DNA of 64,000 bases, from the NCBI GenBank assembly GCA_050953105.1, contig JBMNMA010000004.1, positions 124,001 to 188,000 of the forward strand. The letters are read 5' to 3'. A program made the position numbers and the translations under genes. Positions within the stretch are counted from its first letter, which is position 1; each line of letters opens with the position of its first letter. The notes beneath the pieces were generated by a model, which was given only the letters and a program-made list of their open reading frames with translations, was not told where the DNA came from and made no database searches. The stretch comes from UBA1206 sp050953105 (GTDB lineage Bacteria; Bacillota; Clostridia; Oscillospirales; CAG-382). Below, one piece after another: positions 52,754 through 59,412 of the stretch.

Positions 52754-53239
52754 ATGGAATACAGCGAGGAACTGTTTACATATCTCGTCGAAAAATACGG
52801 GAATATGGTTTACCGTATTTGCTATATGCGCCTTCATAATTCCCATGACGCCGAGGACGTGTGTCAGGAGGTTTTCGAAAAGCTGTTTGTCCATCTGGCA
52901 AAGCCGGACTATTTTAAAAACGAGGATCATGTCCGTTCCTGGCTGTGTGTTGTGGCATCAAACGCCGGCATTTCAAAGCTGCGGGAGGCTTTTACCCGCA
53001 AGAGGGCAGACCTTGACGAAAATCTTCCATTTTGCGAAAGGGAGTTTGAAAACAAAGAACTCCTCGACTGCATTATGCGCCTTGACCGTAAATATTCCAC
53101 CGTCATATATTTATTTTACTACGAACGCTTTACTATAGAAGAAATAGCAAAAGCCCTCGGCACCCCCCAGTCCACTATAAAAACCCGCCTTAAGCGGGGG
53201 CGGGATGCCCTAAAAGCTATGCTTGAAAGTGAGAACTGA
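52754..53239 (+). CDS. ECF-family RNA polymerase sigma factor
   Basis: Sigma-70-like factor of 161 aa with only regions 2 and 4. Region 2 (about 10-80) includes MVYRICYMRLHNSHDAEDVCQEVF. Region 4 (about 105-158) includes YSTVIYLFYYERFTIEEIAKALG and the recognition helix QSTIKTRLKRGRDALK. GGAGG-like sites lie upstream. The next gene, 2 bp after, encodes a single-span membrane protein, the usual place for an anti-sigma factor. A promoter of ECF type precedes the gene, so autoregulation is likely. Confidence 0.92.
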   Translation: MEYSEELFTYLVEKYGNMVYRICYMRLHNSHDAEDVCQEVFEKLFVHLAKPDYFKNEDHVRSWLCVVASNAGISKLREAFTRKRADLDENLPFCEREFENKELLDCIMRLDRKYSTVIYLFYYERFTIEEIAKALGTPQSTIKTRLKRGRDALKAMLESEN

Positions 53240-53241
53240 CC

Positions 53242-54693
53242 ATGAATCGAAAAGACGAAAATTTTGAAAAGCATTTACAACAAAATATTTCTGTCTTTAA
53301 TAATATAAGCCTTTCGGAAGACAAAAAAAGGCAAATGGCAAAGGCTATAATAGAAGGTCAAAAAAGAGTATGCCTTAAGAAAAAGCCCTTTTATGCCACT
53401 GCTGCCTTTAAAAAGACCCTTTCCGCCGCCGCCTGCCTTGTTGTCGCTCTAAGCCTTGTTATGGCCTTTACGTTGTGGGAAAACAACAACGCCTTAATCG
53501 ATGACAACACCAATTATAACGGCAACATTACCGTAAACACACAAGAAACAGTGTCAGGTAAATCCGAAAGCAGCCCAGGCTACACCTCCGTCAGTTACGA
53601 AAACTCTGAAGAAGATATAATTGAAATATCCGAAGAGTGTGAAGCTACCGAAGAGGATCAATATGAGGAACCCCAAGATAACGGCCCTGACGGAGATTAT
53701 TACACCGGAATTATCGAAAACGGCCAGCTTTACGCCTATGAGTTAAACGACAATATTTTAGCAAAGTATCTTACCGATATTTATACAAACACACCCTCAT
53801 CCGTCTATCCCTTAGGAATCATTAACCGGGCAGAGGTCAGAGTGGTGTCGGGGGGAAACCCCGTTTCAAATGCCGAAGTTTACGGAATTGACAGAACCGG
53901 CAATACCGTTGCCGTCGCCCGCACCAATGCCAACGGCTACGCCTATCTGTACAGCGGTCTGTTTGAAGAGGGAATGAACATCATTACCACCGCAAATGCC
54001 CTGGGTAAAAGCGTTTCGGTTATAAACGGCATTGCCGTTATAGAAACCGAACAAGACCATAGCAACCCCGACACGGCAAACATTATGTTTGTTTTCGACT
54101 CCTCCCCTGCCATGGCAGGCGAGTTTAACTATTTTAAATCCAACCTGGGCGGCATTATGGAAAAGGTGGCCGCAAGTACATCGGCGGGTATAAAGCTGTC
54201 GGTTAGCTTTGCTTATCATGACGAGTCTTCCAACTTTCAGCGTAATTCGCTTTCGGCGGATATATCCAAAAACCTTGAAATTCTGCAAAAAGTTACCGGC
54301 AGCTTTTATACCGAAAGGGATATCGGTAAAATTCTCATTGAATCAATTTACAACCAAAACTGGGACGATAACGCAGTGAAAATTTGCGTCCTTGTGCTGT
54401 CAAATCAGATAACCCTTGACGAAAATTCCCGTCCTTTCCTTAAACATGCCATAGCCGAAGCCCAGCGGCTGGGTGTGCATATCGTTCCGGTGGTTGCCCG
54501 TGAGGAAAATCCCCTGTCAAAGCAAAGCAGCCTCTACCGGGTTATTGCAGCGGCAACCGGGGGAACAACCCTGTTTGTCCCCGACCTTAACAAAATTAGC
54601 AACAAAGCAATAGATAACAACCCCGTCAAGGTTGAAAGGGTTGACGAAATCCTTTCAAAGATAATAATCGGCTATATAAACCCCTCTAACTAA
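53242..54693 (+). CDS. Membrane protein with vWA-like extracellular domain, putative anti-sigma factor
   Basis: Protein of 483 aa. A short cytoplasmic head (1-55, with KHLQQNISVFNNISLSEDKKRQ) precedes a single transmembrane helix (about 56-78). Outside there is an acidic, low-complexity stalk, a small carboxypeptidase-regulatory-like beta domain (about 195-255) and a vWA-like domain (about 283-480: NIMFVFDSSPAMAG). The expected MIDAS DxSxS reads DSSPA, so the metal site may be lost. Position 2 bp after the ECF sigma gene suggests an anti-sigma or signal sensor. It lacks the zinc-finger anti-sigma motif, so that role is inference. Confidence 0.65.
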   Translation: MNRKDENFEKHLQQNISVFNNISLSEDKKRQMAKAIIEGQKRVCLKKKPFYATAAFKKTLSAAACLVVALSLVMAFTLWENNNALIDDNTNYNGNITVNTQETVSGKSESSPGYTSVSYENSEEDIIEISEECEATEEDQYEEPQDNGPDGDYYTGIIENGQLYAYELNDNILAKYLTDIYTNTPSSVYPLGIINRAEVRVVSGGNPVSNAEVYGIDRTGNTVAVARTNANGYAYLYSGLFEEGMNIITTANALGKSVSVINGIAVIETEQDHSNPDTANIMFVFDSSPAMAGEFNYFKSNLGGIMEKVAASTSAGIKLSVSFAYHDESSNFQRNSLSADISKNLEILQKVTGSFYTERDIGKILIESIYNQNWDDNAVKICVLVLSNQITLDENSRPFLKHAIAEAQRLGVHIVPVVAREENPLSKQSSLYRVIAAATGGTTLFVPDLNKISNKAIDNNPVKVERVDEILSKIIIGYINPSN

Positions 54694-55154
54694 TTGGTAA
54701 GGGCAATCCAAATATTCAACACCCCGGCAAAAACCAGCCAGACAATATAGGGTGCCTGAAGATATGCGGCCAGCGGCTTTGCCTTGAAAAAAATATAGGT
54801 CATATAAATGACAAGGGCCAAAAGCAGCAATAGCCATAAAAAGGCTATAAAATACCAGCCTTTTGCAAAAAACAGCACCGGCCACAGAAAGTTTACCGCA
54901 AGCTGAAGGGCAAAAAGGCATAACCCTTTTTCCCGGTAAACCGACGGTGACCGCCATACAAGTCCCGCCCCGATCCCCATAAAGATATACAATATTGTCC
55001 ACACAACAGGGAAAACTATTGCCGGCGGAGCAAAGTCGGGCTTTATAAGAGATGCGTAAATTTCCCCCGTCTCCCCGGCAAGAAGGCTTGATATAAACCC
55101 CACACCAAGAGAAATCAGTACAAAGGCTATTATAGGTTGAATAATCTTTTTCAT
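54690..55154 (-). CDS. tspO: TspO/MBR-family membrane protein
   Basis: Start placed at the ATG at 55154, giving 154 aa. Five hydrophobic helices. Motifs are YASLIKPDFAPPAIVFPVVW (the conserved PxWxFPPVW-type loop, here PDFAPPAIVFPVVW), TILYIFMGIGAGLVW, and NFLWPVLFF. Family members bind porphyrins and cholesterol-like ligands. The stop overlaps the end of the convergent vWA gene by 4 bp. The ribosome site GAGGTGG lies in the right arm of a terminator-like hairpin. Confidence 0.9.
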   Translation of the reverse strand: MKKIIQPIIAFVLISLGVGFISSLLAGETGEIYASLIKPDFAPPAIVFPVVWTILYIFMGIGAGLVWRSPSVYREKGLCLFALQLAVNFLWPVLFFAKGWYFIAFLWLLLLLALVIYMTYIFFKAKPLAAYLQAPYIVWLVFAGVLNIWIALTN

Positions 55155-55155
55155 T

Positions 55156-55193
55156 AAAAAAACCACCTCGTAAAATTGTATGAGGTGGTTTTT
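55156..55193 (-). terminator. Terminator hairpin overlapping the tspO ribosome site
   Basis: Minus strand: 12-bp stem (55193-55182 / 55169-55158) with a 12-nt loop, then a seven-T run that ends two bases before the tspO ATG. The descending arm contains GAGGTGG, the only ribosome site for tspO. It also lies just after the stop of the upstream acetyltransferase gene. Confidence 0.7.
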
Positions 55194-55197
55194 GTTT

Positions 55198-55719
55198 TTA
55201 TTTGCCGTTTATCCATTCCTGCCTTGTAATTTCCCACACCAGTAAGTCTACCGGTGTTCCGTCATAAAGGGTGTATCCCCCGGTTTTGGTATTTACATAG
55301 CTAAGACCGCATTTTTCGATAACCCGCCTTGACCGGGTGTTGTGGGGGAAATGCATTATAACAACCTTTCCGGTGGGGGTGGAGGTGAAAATATGCCTGA
55401 TAACTTCCTTCACCGTTTCGGTCATAAGACCTTTTCCCCAGTAGTCGTGGTTCATTACATAGCCTACCCTGGTTTGGCCGTTTTCGCCGTATCTTATCCC
55501 CAGGCTCCCTATAACCTTTCCGCTTTCTTTATATACAATGGCAGATTCGTTGGGGTTATTACAAAACATGTCAAGTATGGCCTTTGACTCGTCAATGCTT
55601 GCATGGGGTTTCCAGCCGGCGTTTGGCCCCACGTCGGACTGGGAGGCATATTCGTTGAAATCTGCAAGATCCTCTATACAAAACGGGCGTAAAATCAACC
55701 TCGGTGTTTCAAGAAACAT
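55198..55719 (-). CDS. GNAT acetyltransferase, RimJ/RimL-like
   Basis: Protein of 173 aa, Acetyltransf_3 type: starts MFLETPRLILRPFCIEDLAD, has the acetyl-CoA loop NHDYWGKGLMTETVKEV (about 88-104) and the end SRRVIEKCGLSYV. Related proteins acetylate ribosomal protein N-termini or aminoglycoside-like substrates; the substrate here is not determined. It follows another GNAT gene by 13 bp and precedes tspO on the same strand. Confidence 0.87.
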   Translation of the reverse strand: MFLETPRLILRPFCIEDLADFNEYASQSDVGPNAGWKPHASIDESKAILDMFCNNPNESAIVYKESGKVIGSLGIRYGENGQTRVGYVMNHDYWGKGLMTETVKEVIRHIFTSTPTGKVVIMHFPHNTRSRRVIEKCGLSYVNTKTGGYTLYDGTPVDLLVWEITRQEWINGK

Positions 55720-55732
55720 AAAATCACACTTT

Positions 55733-56539
55733 CTATTGTATCCCGTCCATTTTAATTTCGGCCAGGCGGCCTACCTCTTTAAACCCCGCCTTTTTATAAA
55801 TGTGGTTGGATACAGGGTTGGCGGCGTCGGCGAAAAGATTGGGTTTGTATCCCTGTTCGAATATTTTTTCACACGCCCGCAGAGTCATGCGTATGCCATA
55901 GCCGAAATTGCGGTATTTTGGGGTAATATACACCGCCTGTATACGGCAGTAGCCTTCGCTTTTTTTGCCGCAGCTTATCATACCCACAATAACCCCCGCC
56001 ACATCGTAAATATATGAATCCGGGGAGGTTATGCGGTTTTCGACAAGGCGTAAAACTTCCTCGCTGCTGCCGTGGGAGCCAAAGCAGTCGGTCTGAAAGC
56101 CCTTTATATATTCGATTAAAACATCCTTATCCTTTTCGGTGGCGTTTCTAAGCACCTCACCCTTGGGGTAGTTAAGCTTTGCCGGCAGCTTATCCATAAC
56201 ATAGGCAACAAGCCCCGTCTGCTTTTCCACCTTTAAGGGATTAAACACCCCTTTTATCCGCTCGGCAAAGCTTTCCTTTACCATTACATACGGAACCTTT
56301 CCCCTGAAAACCTGCTTTAGGCAGAAAGCAAGGGAGTTAAAATCCTTGTCGGTAATATTGTCGTCAATCCATACAATCGCCGGGAAAGAATCATTCGACC
56401 GGCATATTATAAAAGACTTGCAGTCGCTTTTTAAAATTTCGGCATTAAACCTGGCATACCATAAAACGTCGTAAGTCAGCCGGTCCTTTAAAAATTCCTC
56501 CGATGAAAAAATATAGTCATCATGGCTTATGTTGTACAT
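55733..56539 (-). CDS. GNAT-family acetyltransferase with extra N-terminal domain
   Basis: Protein of 268 aa. The C-terminal GNAT domain (about 130-265) shows IQAVYITPKYRNFGYGIRMTLRACEKIF and NPVSNHIYKKAGFKEVG. The N-terminal half (1-125) is a divergent GNAT-like or unrelated domain. GNAT pairs of this kind are common in Clostridia. AAGGTGA precedes the start at 56539. The upstream 300 bp hold a methyltransferase relic. Confidence 0.83.
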   Translation of the reverse strand: MYNISHDDYIFSSEEFLKDRLTYDVLWYARFNAEILKSDCKSFIICRSNDSFPAIVWIDDNITDKDFNSLAFCLKQVFRGKVPYVMVKESFAERIKGVFNPLKVEKQTGLVAYVMDKLPAKLNYPKGEVLRNATEKDKDVLIEYIKGFQTDCFGSHGSSEEVLRLVENRITSPDSYIYDVAGVIVGMISCGKKSEGYCRIQAVYITPKYRNFGYGIRMTLRACEKIFEQGYKPNLFADAANPVSNHIYKKAGFKEVGRLAEIKMDGIQ

Positions 56540-56558
56540 TCATTGTTCACCTTCCTGC

Positions 56559-56826
56559 CTAAATACATTTAATGTTTTGAATAGTTATATATTTGGGGTT
56601 TTCGCAGAATCTTTTTATAGCTTCAATAAATTCTTTTACCGTCAGTTACAGCAAATATCTGCCTTGGCCGCTCCCTGCGTCAAGCACCCTGTCCCCGGGG
56701 CGAATAAAAATGTCAAAGCAGGACCGGATTATTTCAAACTCGTCCCTTGTGTTTACTTAACCTTTCCCGTTTGTTTTCAACAGTCAGACCGTTATATTGT
56801 CTTACGGTTTCTATATCGCTGTTCAC
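56559..56826 (-). pseudogene. SAM-dependent methyltransferase remnant
   Basis: Minus strand: GTG start at 56826 reads VNSDIETVRQYNGLTVENKRERLSK. After a frameshift near 56757 it continues VNTRDEFEIIRSCFDIF and the SAM-binding motif RVLDAGSGQGRYLL, then a stop at 56646-56648. In the same frame beyond that stop, LTVKEFIEAIKRFCEN runs to a stop at 56559. So the start, motif I and a possible C-terminus of a class I methyltransferase remain, with a frameshift, a stop and a large internal deletion. Confidence 0.7.
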
Positions 56827-56835
56827 GGTTTTTCC

Positions 56836-56870
56836 CAAAAACAAAAGCGGCGCATTTTTCAATGCGCCGC
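56836..56870 (-). terminator. Intrinsic terminator after the small ORF
   Basis: Minus-strand stem of 10 bp (AATGCGCCGC repeat, 56870-56861 / 56856-56847), 4-nt loop, then TTTTGTTTTTGGG. Confidence 0.8.
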
Positions 56871-56897
56871 CGTATAGCTAAAACAATATATAACGGG

Positions 56898-57005
56898 TTA
56901 TACACCCGGATATACTTTTATAAGGGCACGGCAAGGCGCATGCAGGGAAAACTGTCTAATACCTGCAGGCATTATATAATTAATATCTATTAGATACCAG
57001 TTCAT
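56898..57005 (-). CDS. Putative 35-aa small protein
   Basis: ORF of 35 codons plus stop, with AAAGGAG 8 bp before the ATG and an intrinsic terminator 28 bp after the stop. The product begins MNWYLIDINYIMPAG and ends LIKVYPGV. It has no signal peptide or clear helix and I recognise no family. The ribosome site and dedicated terminator argue for real expression, either as a small protein or as a leader peptide for the decayed methyltransferase gene beyond. Confidence 0.45.
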   Translation of the reverse strand: MNWYLIDINYIMPAGIRQFSLHAPCRALIKVYPGV

Positions 57006-57075
57006 TGCCGTTTCTCCTTTAAAATTTTTCAAAGTATATCACTTTTGATTTTTATTGTCAATAGCTTTTTAATAA

Positions 57076-57741
57076 TTATTTTATAATTTCCGGTTCGGGG
57101 TAATTGACACCCTTAGTATCCACAACCGCCTTGGTTATAGTTAGATTCTTGGAAAGAAGACCGTTGTAGGGATTGTAGCCGGTGATTTTTTCAATCTCCT
57201 CGCAGACATCGTAGCCGTCAATCACTTTACCGAAGGCGGCATGTATGCCGTCGAGGTGTTCGGCGGTGCCAAGCATAATGAAAAACTGGCTTCCAGCCGA
57301 GTCGGGGTCGTCGTATCTTGCCATGGAAATAACCCCTTTGGTGTGCTTGAGGTTATTTTCAAAGCCGTTCTGGCTAAATTCCCCCTTTATGGAATAGCCC
57401 GGACCGCCTCTGCCCGTTCCGGTGGGGTCGCCGCCCTGAATAACAAATCCCGGCAGCATGCGGTGGATGGTGTTGTTGTCGTAAAATCCCTTTTTAATAA
57501 GCGAAATAAAGTTGTTTACGGTGTTGGGGGCAACGTCGGGATACAGCTCCACCACAATAACGCCGTAGTCCTTAACGTAAATGGCTGCCACCGGATTGGT
57601 GGTGTTGTAATTTGTCAAACTTCTTTCATTCCCTTCGGCTTTAAAATTAATTCCTTTTAAATCGATTTTATCTCCCTCTCCGCAGGCGGCAAGGGTGAAA
57701 AGCATAATCGCTGCCAGAACTAATAAAGCAAATTTTCTCAT
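57076..57741 (-). CDS. Secreted cyclophilin-type peptidyl-prolyl isomerase (lipoprotein)
   Basis: Start placed at 57741, giving about 221 aa. The signal MRKFALLVLAAIMLFTL ends in the lipobox AAC (Cys20). The cyclophilin domain (about 50-205) has NNFISLIKKGFYDN, IHRMLPGFVIQGGDPTGTGRGG, SQFFIML and HAAFGKVIDGYD; these contain the catalytic Arg and the Gln/Phe pocket. Its job is folding of exported proteins at the membrane surface. Monocistronic. Confidence 0.9.
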   Translation of the reverse strand: MRKFALLVLAAIMLFTLAACGEGDKIDLKGINFKAEGNERSLTNYNTTNPVAAIYVKDYGVIVVELYPDVAPNTVNNFISLIKKGFYDNNTIHRMLPGFVIQGGDPTGTGRGGPGYSIKGEFSQNGFENNLKHTKGVISMARYDDPDSAGSQFFIMLGTAEHLDGIHAAFGKVIDGYDVCEEIEKITGYNPYNGLLSKNLTITKAVVDTKGVNYPEPEIIK

Positions 57742-57786
57742 TAGTATCCTGCCTTCCATAGTCATTATGGACTGATTATACCATTT

Positions 57787-57948
57787 TTATAATGGCTTGT
57801 CAATTATAGAGTAATAAACCGAATATTCCACCGGATATCCGCTGCCGTTAAAGTCAAAGGTTAAAACATACTCTTTGGTATAGGCAAATAAGGCAAGCAG
57901 TAATAATAAAACCCAGGCGAAAATAAAAAATTTCTTTTTCATATTCAT
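57787..57948 (-). CDS. Small single-span membrane or secreted protein
   Basis: Start placed at 57948, with AGGGGGTT upstream, giving 53 aa: MNMKKKFFIFAWVLLLLLAL then a short polar tail with FNGSGYPVEYSVYYS. Basic head and one hydrophobic segment suggest a membrane or exported peptide. No known family. It lies 45 bp upstream of the cyclophilin gene on the same strand and may share its transcript. Confidence 0.55.
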   Translation of the reverse strand: MNMKKKFFIFAWVLLLLLALFAYTKEYVLTFDFNGSGYPVEYSVYYSIIDKPL

Positions 57949-58062
57949 ATTACAACCCCCTGTCGGTTTTATTTTATACCGTTTACCTTTGCTTGTCAAC
58001 AAATTTCCTTTTATATGGAAAAGTTAAGTTATTTTAGTATTTTAAGAATTTTACGGAAAATA

Positions 58063-58089
58063 TGAAACTTTTTTAATACCAAAACCGTA
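58063..58089 (+). promoter_or_regulatory. Candidate ECF-sigma promoter of the lipoprotein gene
   Basis: TGAAAC (58063-58068), 17 bp, CGTA (58086-58089). It shares TGAAAC, a T-run after the -35, and CGTATT with the site in front of the ECF sigma gene at 52698. Confidence 0.55.
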
Positions 58090-58114
58090 TTGCTTTATAG
58101 AGGAGGTGACAAGC

Positions 58115-58813
58115 ATGAAAAAATCAATTTTAGTCATTTTAATGGCGGTTATCCTCACGGTATCGTTTGTTTCCTGTATCGAATCCGTTTCGGACGTTAA
58201 TGAAGCAGGCCAGGAAAAGCAAAAAGGCTTTTTGGCTGCCGATAAGGAAACGGTCGACAACCCCGGTGTAAATGAAGATAACAATCTGTCAGATGTGCCG
58301 GAAAATATCGGCGACACAGAAAACCCTGTGTCAAATGATAAACCGGAGGAGTTACCGGTTGAAACTCCCGTCGACACACCGGAGGATACCGCCAAAACCT
58401 ACAAAGCCTATAATATCCGCACCCATAGGTATATCGAAGGATTTACAAAACCCAAAATAGTGGAGATAACGTCAAAGGACGAACTTGACAAATATCTTAC
58501 CGAACCCGGATTGGAATACTGCAGGGAATTTATTGAAACGGTATCCCGGTATGGTGATGATTATTTCACAGACAATATCCTTGTCATGGTGGTTATTCCC
58601 GAAAAAAGCTCAACACCTGTCTATGCTTTCAACAGCCTTGATGATACCGGGACGATACATTTAGACTGTTACACCCTGGAGCTGCAAAACGGCGCTATGG
58701 AGGAATGGCATATAGTAATTGAGGTTCCCAACACTCATCCCGCATTTGTAGCAGGCACCGGGTTTACGATAGAAGGGAGTGTCTACTACCTGAGCGATAT
58801 AATGCCTAGATAA
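58115..58813 (+). CDS. Lipoprotein of unknown function, candidate ECF regulon member
   Basis: Start placed at 58115, with GAGGAGGTG upstream, giving 232 aa. Signal MKKSILVILMAVILTVSF with lipobox VSC (Cys21), a long acidic, Pro/Thr-rich linker (25-95), then a compact domain (about 100-232: IVEITSKDELDKYL, DDYFTDNILVMVVIPEKS, EEWHIVIEVPN). That domain pattern occurs in other clostridial lipoproteins; I do not name it. An ECF-type promoter precedes it, so it may be an envelope-stress product. Confidence 0.75.
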   Translation: MKKSILVILMAVILTVSFVSCIESVSDVNEAGQEKQKGFLAADKETVDNPGVNEDNNLSDVPENIGDTENPVSNDKPEELPVETPVDTPEDTAKTYKAYNIRTHRYIEGFTKPKIVEITSKDELDKYLTEPGLEYCREFIETVSRYGDDYFTDNILVMVVIPEKSSTPVYAFNSLDDTGTIHLDCYTLELQNGAMEEWHIVIEVPNTHPAFVAGTGFTIEGSVYYLSDIMPR

Positions 58814-58847
58814 AAGCTGCTCCTTTCAAAATGCGTTCCAAAAGGAT

Positions 58848-58876
58848 AACGCCGGAGAATTTTCTCCGGCGTTGTT
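58848..58876. terminator. Intrinsic terminator between convergent genes
   Basis: Perfect 12-bp stem AACGCCGGAGAA / TTCTCCGGCGTT with a 2-nt loop, followed by GTTCATTGTT. The T-tract is weak. Confidence 0.6.
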
Positions 58877-58884
58877 CATTGTTA

Positions 58885-59397
58885 TTAAAGTATATGCACC
58901 CGGCTTTGGTCAAACTGGGTTCTGGGTTCGGGGGATTGGGCAGGATAACCTATATGAATAAGGGCAAGGGGGTATATCGAAGTGTCAAGGCCGAGGAAGG
59001 ATCTCATGTTTTCCACTGCCTCGGTTTTGGGGTATACTCCGCACCAGCAGCTCCCCAGCCCTAAAGCTGTTGCACCAAGTAGTATGTTTTCCACCGCAGC
59101 CGAACAGTCCTGAATCCAAAAGTCCCGCCGCTCCCCGGCAAGCATGAACTTTTCGTTGGCGGCAACTATTACAATAACCGGGGAATTAAAGTCGGTATGC
59201 CTTGAGGTTTTTCTAAGTTTACTACGGTTTTCGGCGGATTTAACCACATAAAACTCCCAGGGTCTTGAATTGCAGGCTGAAGGCCCTGCCATGGCGTATT
59301 CAAGGAGCTTTTGGATTTTTTCCTCCTCCACCTCTTTTTCAAGAAAGGCCCTTACGCTCCTGCGTTTATACATTGCCTCGTCAAGTGTCATTGTCAT
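58885..59397 (-). CDS. Nitroreductase-family flavoprotein
   Basis: FMN-dependent oxidoreductase of 170 aa. It begins with the FMN-binding segment YKRRSVRAFLEKEVEEE, then AMAGPSACNSRPWEFYVV, AAVENILLGATALGLGSCWCG and the C-terminal HIGYPAQSPEPRT. Reduces quinones or nitro compounds using NAD(P)H by family knowledge; physiological substrate unknown. 15 bp downstream of the DUF4127-dockerin gene on the same strand. Confidence 0.9.
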   Translation of the reverse strand: MTMTLDEAMYKRRSVRAFLEKEVEEEKIQKLLEYAMAGPSACNSRPWEFYVVKSAENRSKLRKTSRHTDFNSPVIVIVAANEKFMLAGERRDFWIQDCSAAVENILLGATALGLGSCWCGVYPKTEAVENMRSFLGLDTSIYPLALIHIGYPAQSPEPRTQFDQSRVHIL

Positions 59398-59412
59398 ACC
59401 TCCCTTATAAAT

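Noticed and set aside
54690..54693. Four-base convergent overlap of the vWA gene and tspO as a regulatory feature
   Set aside because: Shared stop-codon bases between convergent genes are common and carry no further signal here.
56529..56993. Plus-strand ORF of 154 codons in the gap before the cyclophilin gene
   Set aside because: No ribosome site or homology; the minus strand there carries the methyltransferase relic, a terminator and a small ORF with a good ribosome site.
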